A stretch of 64,000 nt of DNA from Catonella massiliensis (GCF_016651435.1 NZ_JAEPRJ010000001.1:1-64000); one strand, 5' to 3'. Counted from the stretch's first letter, positions 42,859 through 51,515 are shown. The notes: generated by a model from the sequence alone, not told the origin. Translations and numbers: made by a program.

Positions 42859-43431
42859 ATGAAATATTCTTATGAGGAAATAAAAAAACTTGTAGAAAAA
42901 TATATGCAGGATGAAGATGAAAGCCCTGTTTTAATTGCAATTGACGGAAACTGTGCCGCAGGCAAGACAACGCTTGCGGCAAGGCTACAAAGCGACCTTG
43001 GCGGCAATGTGTTTCATATGGATGATTATTATCTGCAGAGCTACCAAAGGACAAGGGAGAGGTTAAGGGAAACAGGCGGTAACGTAGACTATGAAAGATT
43101 TAAAAAAGAGGTGATTGAGCCTCTTAAAAAGGGTGAAGCAGTAGGGGTATATGCCTGCATTCACCCTGATTTCGTTTTAGAATACAGAAAAACACTCGAA
43201 TTTAAGAGGCTTAACATCATAGAAGGCTCTTATTCCTGTCATCCCTATTTTAACTCTCCCTACAAGCTTCAAATCTTCGTAGAGGCTGATTATGAGCTAC
43301 AGATTGAAAGGATTAGAAAGAGAAATGGGGAGGTAATGCTTCAAAGATTTATAAATGAATGGATACCCAAGGAGAATGAATATTTCAGAAAAATGAAGAT
43401 AAAGGAGAAATGTTTACAGATAAAAATGTAG
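42859..43431 (+). CDS. Uridine-kinase-like P-loop kinase
   Basis: A 190-residue P-loop kinase of the uridine kinase/phosphoribulokinase group. Walker A is DGNCAAGKTTLAARL (residues 30-44), VFHMDDYYLQ carries the catalytic Asp of the family, and EGSYSCHPYFN and RIRKRNGEVMLQRFINEWIP correspond to the lid region. True uridine kinases are somewhat longer, so the substrate may be another small alcohol such as the ligand of the S component encoded just upstream. It ends the LacI-S component-kinase run. Confidence 0.78.
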   Translation: MKYSYEEIKKLVEKYMQDEDESPVLIAIDGNCAAGKTTLAARLQSDLGGNVFHMDDYYLQSYQRTRERLRETGGNVDYERFKKEVIEPLKKGEAVGVYACIHPDFVLEYRKTLEFKRLNIIEGSYSCHPYFNSPYKLQIFVEADYELQIERIRKRNGEVMLQRFINEWIPKENEYFRKMKIKEKCLQIKM

Positions 43432-43518
43432 AAAGAAAAAGGATGATAAAAAATCATACTTATAATCAGACAGGCACAGTGGTACAATAGCCTTAACTTG
43501 ATGAAGGGAGATGGTTAC

Positions 43519-44298
43519 ATGAAGAAAAAAAGTAAACTCCAAACAATCCCTAAGCAGTTATGGCTATTGTTTTCTTTTTTGGCAGCCATGGTGGTATGGT
43601 ACCTCTTATCCATAAACCCACAGACTGCAAGAAGTTTTCCAAATGTAGTCTTAACAGTAGAATCTGTGAAAACGATGATTAACAGGGGGGTTTTCTTTAC
43701 AGACATTAGCAGCAGTTTGATATCGGTGAGTGTAGGATTTTTACTGGGCTTTGTATTATCCTTACCTACTGCTATACTTATGGCTTGGTATGCCCCGGTA
43801 AGAAATATTATCGAGCCTTGGATACAGTTTATCAGAAATATTCCACCTCTTGCTTATGTTCCACTTGTAGTTATTTCAGCAGGTGTGGGCAGGAGGCCAC
43901 AGATTATAGTAATTACTATTGCGACCTTTCTTATAATGACGGTTACTATATATCAGGGTGTTGTAAATGTGGATGAAACCCTTATAAAGGCTGCCAGGGT
44001 ACTTGGTGCAACTGATAAGGATATATTCTTTAGAGTTATTGCTCCTGCGACTCTGCCTTTTATAATAACAGCCATAAGGCTTGGAAGCTCGACAGCTCTA
44101 ACCACGCTGATTGCGGCAGAATCAACAGGAGCGGTTGCAGGACTGGGTATGAGAATCCGTTCGCTAAATAACAGCTTTGAGTCGGCGCCTATGCTTATGT
44201 ACATCATTATTATCGGTATCATCGGTATGCTGGTAGAAAAGCTGGTTAAGTTCTTAGAGAGGAGGTTTACATCATGGCAGGAGAAGAGAGAAGTGTAA
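43519..44298 (+). CDS. ABC importer permease (SsuC type)
   Basis: A 259-residue permease with about six membrane segments, the SsuC-like FIRNIPPLAYVPLVVISAGVG segment and the EAA-like loop AARVLGATDKDIFFRVIAPATLPFIITAIRL. ATG 43519 follows AAGGGAG at 8 nt; in-frame starts further upstream lack a site. The end overlaps the ATPase gene by 25 nt. It is the only permease in this locus and must serve both binding proteins at 38566 and 45120, forming a homodimer with the ATPase at 44274. Confidence 0.88.
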   Translation: MKKKSKLQTIPKQLWLLFSFLAAMVVWYLLSINPQTARSFPNVVLTVESVKTMINRGVFFTDISSSLISVSVGFLLGFVLSLPTAILMAWYAPVRNIIEPWIQFIRNIPPLAYVPLVVISAGVGRRPQIIVITIATFLIMTVTIYQGVVNVDETLIKAARVLGATDKDIFFRVIAPATLPFIITAIRLGSSTALTTLIAAESTGAVAGLGMRIRSLNNSFESAPMLMYIIIIGIIGMLVEKLVKFLERRFTSWQEKREV

Positions 44299-45077
44299 GC
44301 GGTAATGTAAAGCTTCAGATAAACAAGTTAAGAAAGGTATTTAACACAAGAAACGGTGAAATGATAGCCCTAAACGGGGTGGACCTGGATATAAGGGAAA
44401 ATGAATTCATCTGTGTTGTAGGACCATCAGGCTGTGGTAAATCTACCTTACTGAATATAATTGCAGGACTCTCGGAGCCAACATCAGGAGAGGTATACTG
44501 CGATGGCAAGCTTGTCAAGGGAACAGGCACTGAAAGAGGAGTGGTATTTCAGCAGTATGCCCTATTTCCTTGGCTTACGGTAAAAAAGAATGTAATGTTC
44601 GGACTTGAACTTGAGGGAATCAAGGGAAAAGAAGCCGAAGAAAGAGCCATGAAATACATCAAAATGGTTCAGCTTGAAGAGTTTGCTGACCATTATCCTA
44701 AGGAGCTTTCGGGTGGTATGAAGCAGAGGGTTGCAATTGCCAGAGCCTATGCGGTAAATCCTTCAATTTTGCTTATGGATGAGCCTTTCGGAGCCCTTGA
44801 TGCACAGACCAGAACCCAGCTTCAGCAGGAGCTTTTGGAGACCTGGGAGAAGGAGAGAAAGACCTGCTTTTTCATCACACATGACGTGGATGAAGCTATC
44901 ATCCTTGCTCAAAGGGTTATCATAATGAGTGCAAGACCTGGAAGAATCAAGGAGATAGTAGAGATAGACATTCCTTATCCTAGAGATCAGGAAACCAAGA
45001 TGTCACCTAGATTTTTGGAGCTTAAGAACCATATTTGGAGCCAGGTATACAAGGAATATCTGGAAGTAAAGAAGTAA
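44274..45077 (+). CDS. ABC importer ATPase (SsuB/TauB type)
   Basis: A 267-residue nucleotide-binding subunit with every motif intact: Walker A GPSGCGKSTLL, Q-loop VVFQQYALFPWLT, signature LSGGMKQR, Walker B ILLMDEPFGALD and H-loop FITHDVDEAIILAQR. In contrast to the two ATPases at 11.5-13 kb it looks fully competent as a homodimer. GAGAGGAGG lies within the end of the permease gene upstream of the ATG. The binding-protein gene follows after 42 nt. Confidence 0.9.
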   Translation: MAGEERSVSGNVKLQINKLRKVFNTRNGEMIALNGVDLDIRENEFICVVGPSGCGKSTLLNIIAGLSEPTSGEVYCDGKLVKGTGTERGVVFQQYALFPWLTVKKNVMFGLELEGIKGKEAEERAMKYIKMVQLEEFADHYPKELSGGMKQRVAIARAYAVNPSILLMDEPFGALDAQTRTQLQQELLETWEKERKTCFFITHDVDEAIILAQRVIIMSARPGRIKEIVEIDIPYPRDQETKMSPRFLELKNHIWSQVYKEYLEVKK

Positions 45078-45119
45078 TACCTGCGTGCAGGATATTTACA
45101 ATAAAAGGAGGAGAAAGAT

Positions 45120-46211
45120 ATGAAGAAAAGAATAATGGGACTGGCACTTTGTGCTACACTTCTTGCGAGTGCTTTAGTAGGTTGTGGAGGCAATACCACA
45201 AAGACCACATCAGACACAAAGGCAAGCACAGCAAGCACCTCACAGGCTGCAAGCACAGCCTCAACCAAGTCAGAGGCCAAGAGTGAAACCCCTGCCAGTA
45301 CAAAGCCGGAGGCAGTTACCCTGAATGTGGCATATATGCCTAACTACGGAAGCCTTTGGGCAATTGAAAATGCTATAGCACAGGGATATCTTGAGGAAGA
45401 GGGAATTACAGTTAACCTTACTGAGTTCCAGGACGGACCTACAATCATAGCGGCTATGGAGTCTGGAAGTATCGATATCGGATACATCGGACAGGGTGCT
45501 CATAAGCTCTGTATCAATGGAAAAGCTTCAATATTTGCACTTTCACACATCTCAAATGGTGACGCTGTTATCGGAGGAAAGGATATCAAGAAGATAGCAG
45601 ACCTTAAGGGAAAGAAGGTTGCTTATTCCTCAGGTACTTCAAGTGAGGATATCTTACTTAAGACACTTGCTAAAGAAGGAATGAAGCTTAGTGACGTAGA
45701 AGCAGTAGACATGGATGCTTCAGCAATAGTAACAGCTATGCTTTCAGGTGGTGTAGACGCTTGTGCAACCTGGTCGCCAAATACACTTAAGATACTTGAT
45801 GAAATGAAGGATGCAACCAAGCTTACAGACAACCTTACATTTAAGGATACCACAGTTTCTCTTGCAAGCTGGATTGTAATGCCTAATTTTGCTAAAGAGA
45901 AGAAGGACGTGCTTGTTAGATTTACAAAAGCTTTGTTTAAGGCTATGGACTATGCGGCAAAAGACCACCAGGAAGAGACGGCAGAGCTTATAGCAAAGCG
46001 TATTGCAAGCGACAAGGATACAGTATATGCACAGAGAGGCGATGCTGACTGGCTTACCGGTAAGGAAGTTTCAGCAGGTGCAGCAGACGGAACTGTAGAG
46101 AAGTACTATGAACTTCAGAAGAAGGACTTCATTGCAGCAGGTGCTGTAGAAGGAGATCCTGCGGTTAAGGACTATGTATTGTTTGATGTAATGATTGAAG
46201 CAGGCAAGTAA
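45120..46211 (+). CDS. SsuA-type substrate-binding lipoprotein, copy 2
   Basis: A 363-residue lipoprotein with lipobox LVGC (Cys about 22), a long Thr/Ser/Ala/Lys-rich linker and the same NMT1/SsuA-like domain as the protein at 38566; by eye roughly 70 percent of aligned positions agree. Differences cluster in the linker and in the region after ISNGDAVIGG. It directly follows the permease and ATPase genes, so it is the canonical partner of that translocator. AAAGGAGGAG precedes the ATG. Codon use is richer in C/G endings than in copy 1, which suggests high expression. Confidence 0.9.
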   Translation: MKKRIMGLALCATLLASALVGCGGNTTKTTSDTKASTASTSQAASTASTKSEAKSETPASTKPEAVTLNVAYMPNYGSLWAIENAIAQGYLEEEGITVNLTEFQDGPTIIAAMESGSIDIGYIGQGAHKLCINGKASIFALSHISNGDAVIGGKDIKKIADLKGKKVAYSSGTSSEDILLKTLAKEGMKLSDVEAVDMDASAIVTAMLSGGVDACATWSPNTLKILDEMKDATKLTDNLTFKDTTVSLASWIVMPNFAKEKKDVLVRFTKALFKAMDYAAKDHQEETAELIAKRIASDKDTVYAQRGDADWLTGKEVSAGAADGTVEKYYELQKKDFIAAGAVEGDPAVKDYVLFDVMIEAGK

Positions 46212-46226
46212 ACTGTATACTATATG

Positions 46227-46262
46227 GCTGTCGGAAGCGGGTTGATACTTGCTTCTGACAGC
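46227..46262 (+). terminator. Intercistronic stem-loop after binding protein copy 2
   Basis: GCTGTCGGAAGC and GCTTCTGACAGC form a 12-bp stem with one G-U pair; the right arm is followed by TTTAT. The NagB-like gene follows without an obvious promoter, so read-through or processing is likely. Confidence 0.65.
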
Positions 46263-46286
46263 TTTATCAGGTTTAAAGGAGGAATT

Positions 46287-47105
46287 ATGAGACACGGATA
46301 TTATAATTATTCAAAGGAAGAGCTTCTTAAGAATCCTAAGATAGAGCTTATTTCTATGGAAGACGGTGAGAAGGTATTTCAGTCAATGGCTGAGGAAATG
46401 GTGGCTGAGATAGAAAAAAACAATGAAATGGGAGAAAATACAGTATTTATATGCCCTGTAGGCCCTGTTGGGCAGTATAAGTATTTTGTAGAGGCTGTAA
46501 ACAAGGGAAGGATAAGCCTCAAAAACGTATGGTTTATAAATATGGATGAGTACCTTACAGATGAAAAGGAATGGATAAGTAAAGATGATCCTTTAAGCTT
46601 TAGGGGATTTATGTACAGCGAAGTATATGATAAAATAGATAAGGACTTAGTAATGCCTGAAAGTCAAAGAGTGTTTCCTGATCCTAAGAGGCTAGGCCGC
46701 ATACCTGAGCTTATAAATGAGCTGGGCGGTGTGGATATCTGCTTTGGAGGAATTGGGATAAATGGTCATGTGGCATTTAACGAGCCTGAGGAAGGACTAA
46801 GTGTCGATGAATTTAGAAATCTTCAAACAAGGGTGCTTGAGATAAAGCCTGAAACCAGGGCAATCAACGCAGTAGGCGCGCTAAACGGTGCCATTGAAGA
46901 TATGCCAAGGTACTGTATAACCATAGGCTTTAAGGAAATATCGGAGGCGAAGAAAATAAGACTTGGCTGCTTTAGAGACTGGCACAGGGCTGTGGTAAGA
47001 AGGGCTGCCTATGGGGAGATGACGACAGAGTTCCCGGTTAGCCTATTGCAGTCACACAAGGATATAAATATCAAGTTTCCGAGGTTGGTCGCAGAGATAA
47101 AATAG
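46287..47105 (+). CDS. NagB-family sugar-phosphate isomerase/deaminase, divergent
   Basis: A 272-residue member of the glucosamine-6-phosphate deaminase family. The diagnostic GIGINGHVAFNEP and NMDEYLTDEKEW (NagB has MDEY) are present, so the catalytic Asp/His/Glu environment is kept. The N-terminus (YYNYSKEELLKNPKIELISMED) and the C-terminal FRDWHRAVVRRAAYGEMTTEFPVSLLQSHKD differ from standard NagB (GxxKAxAV... and PASxLQxH), so the substrate may be an amino sugar phosphate other than GlcN6P. It is preceded by AAAGGAGGAATT and lies 8 nt before nagA; the pair would deacetylate and deaminate/isomerise an N-acetyl amino-sugar derivative. Confidence 0.83.
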   Translation: MRHGYYNYSKEELLKNPKIELISMEDGEKVFQSMAEEMVAEIEKNNEMGENTVFICPVGPVGQYKYFVEAVNKGRISLKNVWFINMDEYLTDEKEWISKDDPLSFRGFMYSEVYDKIDKDLVMPESQRVFPDPKRLGRIPELINELGGVDICFGGIGINGHVAFNEPEEGLSVDEFRNLQTRVLEIKPETRAINAVGALNGAIEDMPRYCITIGFKEISEAKKIRLGCFRDWHRAVVRRAAYGEMTTEFPVSLLQSHKDINIKFPRLVAEIK

Positions 47106-47113
47106 GAGAAGAT

Positions 47114-48268
47114 ATGGGAAATACATTTATTAAAGGAGCAGAAGTATATATTGACAAGGCATTTACAAGGAAAACTATAGAAATAGAAGGTTCTAAAATA
47201 AAGATACATGAGGAGGACTATCCACTCCCAAGTGATGCCACTTTGGTGGATGCCGAGGGTAAAAGGCTTGTACCCGGCTTCATAGACATCCATACTCACG
47301 GAGGAGTGGGAGTTGATGTGAACTCTGCTACAGCAGATGAACTTGAAAAAATAGGAGAGTTCTTTGCATCAAACGGTACTACTTCCTGGCTTTGCTCTAT
47401 ACTTACAGACACCAAAGAACAGACCGAGTGGTGCATAGAGCAGTTTAATGAATACAAAAAATCAGAGAGAAAGGGTGCGGACCTTGTAGGCATACACCTT
47501 GAGGGACCTTTTCTTGCAAAAGAGTATAAGGGAGCAATGCCCGAGTACCTCCTTAGAAGGTTTGACATAGATTTACTTAGGGAATATCAGGAAAAGTCGG
47601 GAGGAAATGTCCGCTATCTGACGGTTGCCCCTGAGGTTGACGGAATAGCGGGCGGAGTAAAAGAGATAACTAAGCTTGGCATAGCTGTTTCCTTGGGACA
47701 TTCAGGCGCAGACTATGAAACCACGATGAAGGCAATTGAAAATGGAGCCACTGCCTGCACCCATACCTTTAATGCAATGAAGCTTTTACACCAGCATTTT
47801 CCAAGCATCATGGGCGCTGTCCTAGAGACAGATGTGTACTGTGAGGCCATTTGTGACGGAAGGCATCTTCATCCTGGAGTAGTAAGGCTTCTTATCAAGG
47901 TTAAGGGGCTAGACAAGGTGGTTGCAGTTACGGACTCAATTATGGCGGCAGGCCTGCCTGATGGAAAGTACAAGCTTGGTGTAAATGATGTGGTTGTTGA
48001 AGACGGAGATGCAAAGCTTGCAGAAAACGGAGTAAGGGCAGGAAGTACTCTTACACAGAACGTCGCCCTGCTTAACCTGCTTAAATTTACAGGAAGGCCT
48101 CTTGAAGAGATTTTACCTATACTTACTAAGAATCCTGCAAAGCTTGTAGGAATATATGACAGAAAAGGCTCTATAGCTGACGGCAAGGATGCTGACCTGG
48201 TTTTACTTGATGAAGATGCTAAGATATCAGAGGTCTTTGTTATGGGAAAGAAGCAGGAGAGAAAGTAA
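47114..48268 (+). CDS. nagA: N-acetylglucosamine-6-phosphate deacetylase
   Basis: A 384-residue amidohydrolase of the NagA type: DIHTHGGVGVDVNSA (metal-binding HxH), GIHLEGPFL (metal-ligand Glu), GHSGADYETTMKAIENGATACTHTFNAM (second-metal His), DGRHLHPGVVRLL and VTDSIMAAGLP (catalytic Asp). All residues of the family are in place. It removes acetate from an N-acetylated amino sugar phosphate. AGGAGAAG precedes the ATG. Substrate specificity within NagA/AgaA is not certain; the divergent NagB-like partner suggests a non-standard sugar. It is followed after 27 nt by the sensor kinase gene. Confidence 0.9.
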   Translation: MGNTFIKGAEVYIDKAFTRKTIEIEGSKIKIHEEDYPLPSDATLVDAEGKRLVPGFIDIHTHGGVGVDVNSATADELEKIGEFFASNGTTSWLCSILTDTKEQTEWCIEQFNEYKKSERKGADLVGIHLEGPFLAKEYKGAMPEYLLRRFDIDLLREYQEKSGGNVRYLTVAPEVDGIAGGVKEITKLGIAVSLGHSGADYETTMKAIENGATACTHTFNAMKLLHQHFPSIMGAVLETDVYCEAICDGRHLHPGVVRLLIKVKGLDKVVAVTDSIMAAGLPDGKYKLGVNDVVVEDGDAKLAENGVRAGSTLTQNVALLNLLKFTGRPLEEILPILTKNPAKLVGIYDRKGSIADGKDADLVLLDEDAKISEVFVMGKKQERK

Positions 48269-48295
48269 GAACAGGATTTGGATTAGGAGAGAAAG

Positions 48296-49789
48296 ATGCT
48301 TATTATACTGACTATTTTTTTGGTTATATCAACCGTAATCATGGTATTTCTAAAAAAGAACAGGGAGATGCTATTGCTTTTGGGACTTTGCATCTGCCTT
48401 ATGATGGAAATAGCCGGAGTTATGATATACATAGCCAAAAAGGGCGGTATATCCTACAATGTAATGCAGTTTTTTTATTTTACAGATGCCTTAAGGGATA
48501 AGTTTCGATACTTATACATCAGCCTCGGGCAGCTTGGATTTTTGATTACATTGGGGCGTCTTTTCTTTCCTTATTTTTTGTTAAACCTTGCCCTAAGCTA
48601 CTCCATGATTGAGGCAATAAGGCGGAATAACAGGCTGAAGACAATTACCCTGATTCTGCCGGTACTCACCACTGTATTATACTATCCAAGTATCTACCAC
48701 AAGCTGGTCGATACAAGGGAATCCTGGCAGATATATATGGCTGAGGGAAGCATGATATGGATAGTGGGCTATCTTATCATAGCTACGGTTTTACTTCTGG
48801 TAGAGTATGCCTCTATAACGATGAAGCTATGCAAGGTACAGTTTAGAAAAATTATTATAAGTCTCCTTGCTCTTACAGGAATTTATCTGCTCTATTGCAG
48901 GCAGGATCCCGGGCAGGTATATAAGTTTTACAGCTCTCCCTTTGCCTGGAACAAGGGAATAGGATATCTTCAGGGCAATCCTACGCTTATTAGCTATATT
49001 ACGCTGATTACGGTAAGTGTGGTGTGCTGTGTGATGGGCTTTTACAGCCTGTTTAGCTTCACCAGCGACAACTACACTGAGAGTAAAGATGATGCCATCA
49101 TAAGGAGGAAGTTTGACACCGCAAGAATCGGCGCATCTATGTTTGTGCACAGTATGAAGAACCAGATTCTGTCAAACAAGGTAATATACAAAAGAATATC
49201 GAATTTGTTTGAAAATGAGCCCCCTGACATGGTAAAATTAAAGGAGTATATATCTGCCCTTGAAAATGCTAATACAAACATGTTAAACAGGGTGGAAGAG
49301 CTATACAGGCATGTAAAGGCTAATGAAATATATATGGTGCCGGTTTCCATGGAAGAAATAGTGGAATCTGCTGTTGACAGGTTTCATGAAAAATATCCGG
49401 ACGCAAAGGTGGTTAAGTCGTTTAACGAAGAAATGCAGATACTGGCTGACAAGTCACATTTATCAGAGGCTGTCTGCAATATAATTGCAAATGGCTATGA
49501 ATCGATGCTTGAGGCAGGCACAGCTAAAGAGAGAGACATTGAGATTAGGTGCTACAATGAGAGGCTCTACAGTGTGATTGAGATAAAAGACTATGGTAAG
49601 GGGATGAACAAGAAGCTAAAGAAGAAGGTCTTTGACCCCTTTTTCTCAAGTAAGAATTCCAATCATAACTGGGGTATGGGACTGTATTATGTAAGGGAAA
49701 TAGTGAAAAGCCACCTTGGACAAATAAATATAGAAAGTGTGGAGGGAAGAGGAAGCAGCTTCTATATAATGCTGCCAAGGTATAAATGA
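48296..49789 (+). CDS. Membrane sensor histidine kinase
   Basis: A 497-residue sensor with about seven N-terminal membrane segments (residues 1-265) and a cytoplasmic kinase core. The phosphoacceptor is probably H285 in SMFVHSMKNQ. The ATPase domain shows the N box (SEAVCNIIANGYESML), G1 (IEIKDYGKGM) and F/G2 boxes (DPFFSSKNSNHNWGMGLYYVREIV). The membrane part has no recognisable extracellular domain, so it senses a membrane-embedded or small signal. It follows nagA in the same direction after 27 nt and pairs with the response regulator after a 55-nt gap that contains a dispersed repeat. It may control the catabolic locus or the TauE-like gene. Confidence 0.87.
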   Translation: MLIILTIFLVISTVIMVFLKKNREMLLLLGLCICLMMEIAGVMIYIAKKGGISYNVMQFFYFTDALRDKFRYLYISLGQLGFLITLGRLFFPYFLLNLALSYSMIEAIRRNNRLKTITLILPVLTTVLYYPSIYHKLVDTRESWQIYMAEGSMIWIVGYLIIATVLLLVEYASITMKLCKVQFRKIIISLLALTGIYLLYCRQDPGQVYKFYSSPFAWNKGIGYLQGNPTLISYITLITVSVVCCVMGFYSLFSFTSDNYTESKDDAIIRRKFDTARIGASMFVHSMKNQILSNKVIYKRISNLFENEPPDMVKLKEYISALENANTNMLNRVEELYRHVKANEIYMVPVSMEEIVESAVDRFHEKYPDAKVVKSFNEEMQILADKSHLSEAVCNIIANGYESMLEAGTAKERDIEIRCYNERLYSVIEIKDYGKGMNKKLKKKVFDPFFSSKNSNHNWGMGLYYVREIVKSHLGQINIESVEGRGSSFYIMLPRYK

Positions 49790-49803
49790 TGTGGGTGTCA
49801 AAA
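49786..49803 (-). repeat. Dispersed repeat copy D (inverted)
   Basis: The minus strand reads TTTTGACACCCACATCAT, identical with copies at 5990 and 58311. It overlaps the TGA of the sensor kinase gene. Confidence 0.7.
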
Positions 49804-49843
49804 GCGCTTGGTGCCTATGATAGATTGACAGGTGGAATAAGAA

Positions 49844-50518
49844 TTGGAAAGAAAAATAAGAGTTTTAATTGCGGATGATTTCGTGTATTTGAGAGAAGAC
49901 TTGACGGAGCTTATAAATAAACAGGAAGATATGGAAGTGGTGGGAACTGCCGAAAGTGGAAGTGAAATCATTGAACTTGCTGAGAAAACAGACCATGACA
50001 TCATACTTATGGATATTGAAATGGAGCAGACCAATGCAGGGATACTTGCGGCCGAAGCCATTAGGGATGACAATCCTGACTCGATGATTATCTTCCTTAC
50101 AGCGCACGAAACCAAGGAAATGATACTAACTGCTATGGGTGCGGGGGCAGTTGACTATGTGGTAAAGGGACTTGATGATGAGGTTCTTTTAACTCATATA
50201 AGAAGTGCCTACGAGGGGAATCCTATTATGCAAAGCAGGGTCAGGGATACTGTTATGCAGGAATATGAGAGGCTTCAAAAAAGCGAGAGAAGCCTGCTCT
50301 TTTTTATCCATTGTATATCAAACCTTACAGGAGCAGAGAGGGAGCTTGTTAAGCTATTGCTTCAGGGGTGTAAGGTCTCTGAGATTGCTGATATAAGAAA
50401 GGTTGAAAACAGTACAGTAAAGACACAGATTAAAAGCCTGCTTAGGAAGTTTGGCTGTGCCAGAAGCAAGGAAGTGGTAAGCCTTATCGAGGAGCTTAAG
50501 ATAGGTCATCTGTTTTAA
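49844..50518 (+). CDS. NarL/LuxR-type response regulator
   Basis: A 224-residue regulator. The receiver domain (1-125) has the acidic pair at VLIADD, the phosphoacceptor Asp in IILMDIEME, the switch Thr in IIFLTAHE and Lys in VDYVVKG. A helical linker leads to a LuxR-type HTH (LTGAERELVKLLLQGCKVSEIADIRKVENSTVKTQIKSLLRKFG, about 162-205). TTG 49844 is taken as start, with GGTGGA about 8 nt upstream; no ATG is available. Partner of the kinase just upstream. Confidence 0.87.
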   Translation: MERKIRVLIADDFVYLREDLTELINKQEDMEVVGTAESGSEIIELAEKTDHDIILMDIEMEQTNAGILAAEAIRDDNPDSMIIFLTAHETKEMILTAMGAGAVDYVVKGLDDEVLLTHIRSAYEGNPIMQSRVRDTVMQEYERLQKSERSLLFFIHCISNLTGAERELVKLLLQGCKVSEIADIRKVENSTVKTQIKSLLRKFGCARSKEVVSLIEELKIGHLF

Positions 50519-50635
50519 TGGCATAGGTGTTTGAAGTATAAAGGCTGATTGTGGCTTATTTTCTGAGGATTTGTCAGCTTTTTAAGTGACATCGGTTTTA
50601 TAATACAAGTGTAGAATAATTGGGGCAAAATAGTG

Positions 50636-51418
50636 ATGGAAATATTATTTTTTGTAGTTTGTTTTTTGGCATCAATAGTTGGGGCAATCTGTGGTATAGG
50701 CGGAGGGGTTATTATTAAACCTCTCCTTGATGCGCTTCAATTCCTGGATGTAAGTCAGATAAGTTTTTTATCAGGCTGTACGGTTTTGTCTATGTCAACT
50801 TACTCTGTGATTAAATCTAAGCTTAGCGGTAAGAAAGAGGTAGACATAGCTACGGTCTTACCTGTGGGTATAGGAGGTGCTATAGGAGGGATAGCCGGGA
50901 AATGGCTGTTTTCATTTATAAAAAGCCTTAGCGACAACCCCAACAAGGTGGGAGTGGTACAGGCTGCCTGCCTCCTTATAGTAACTGTATTTACTCTGGT
51001 TTACACTGTATTTAAGGATAGAATAACTACAAAGAAGCTAAGAGGTCTTCCTATCCTCATACTTGTGGGCTTACTCCTTGGCATCATGTCATCCTTCCTT
51101 GGCATTGGCGGTGGGCCTATCAATCTGGTGGTTTTATTTTATCTCTTTTCAATGACCACGAAAGAGGCTGTAATTACCTCGCTTTACATCATTTTCATCT
51201 CCCAGATAGCAAGTCTCGCTACATCTATCATTACTAACACCGTACCGGAATTTCCTGTAAAGGTACTCGTTGTTATGGTGGCTGGAGGCATCCTTGGTGG
51301 GGTTGTAGGAAGAATAGTGAATAAGAAGATTGCTGATAAGACCGTAGACAAGCTCTTTATAGGACTTATGGCTGTGATGATAGCTATAAATATTTACAAT
51401 ATTTTTGGACTTGTGTGA
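50636..51418 (+). CDS. TauE/SafE-family sulfite/sulfonate exporter-like permease
   Basis: A 260-residue membrane protein with about eight segments and two copies of the family motif (GAICGIGGGVIIKPLLD near residue 15 and GIMSSFLGIGGGPINLV near 150). TauE/SafE proteins export sulfite, sulfoacetate or related organic anions, though many members are uncharacterised. ATG 50636 is preceded in frame by GTG 50633; the ribosome site (GGGGC) is weak. A TATAAT at 50599 suggests its own promoter. Position directly after the sugar/ABC locus and its two-component system makes a role in getting rid of sulfite or a sulfonate end product conceivable. Confidence 0.82.
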   Translation: MEILFFVVCFLASIVGAICGIGGGVIIKPLLDALQFLDVSQISFLSGCTVLSMSTYSVIKSKLSGKKEVDIATVLPVGIGGAIGGIAGKWLFSFIKSLSDNPNKVGVVQAACLLIVTVFTLVYTVFKDRITTKKLRGLPILILVGLLLGIMSSFLGIGGGPINLVVLFYLFSMTTKEAVITSLYIIFISQIASLATSIITNTVPEFPVKVLVVMVAGGILGGVVGRIVNKKIADKTVDKLFIGLMAVMIAINIYNIFGLV

Positions 51419-51450
51419 GAGAGGAGGGAAAATAAAATTTTAAAAACCTC

Positions 51451-51479
51451 TTGCAATATACTTAAAAACATGTTATACT
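51451..51479 (+). promoter_or_regulatory. Promoter of the tRNA-Leu genes
   Basis: TTGCAA (51451-51456), 17 nt and TATACT (51474-51479), with a TG one base before the -10 (extended -10). Confidence 0.75.
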
Positions 51480-51515
51480 TGCTTTCGTTCGATTGAGAAA
51501 ATTGAATAAAGAAAT

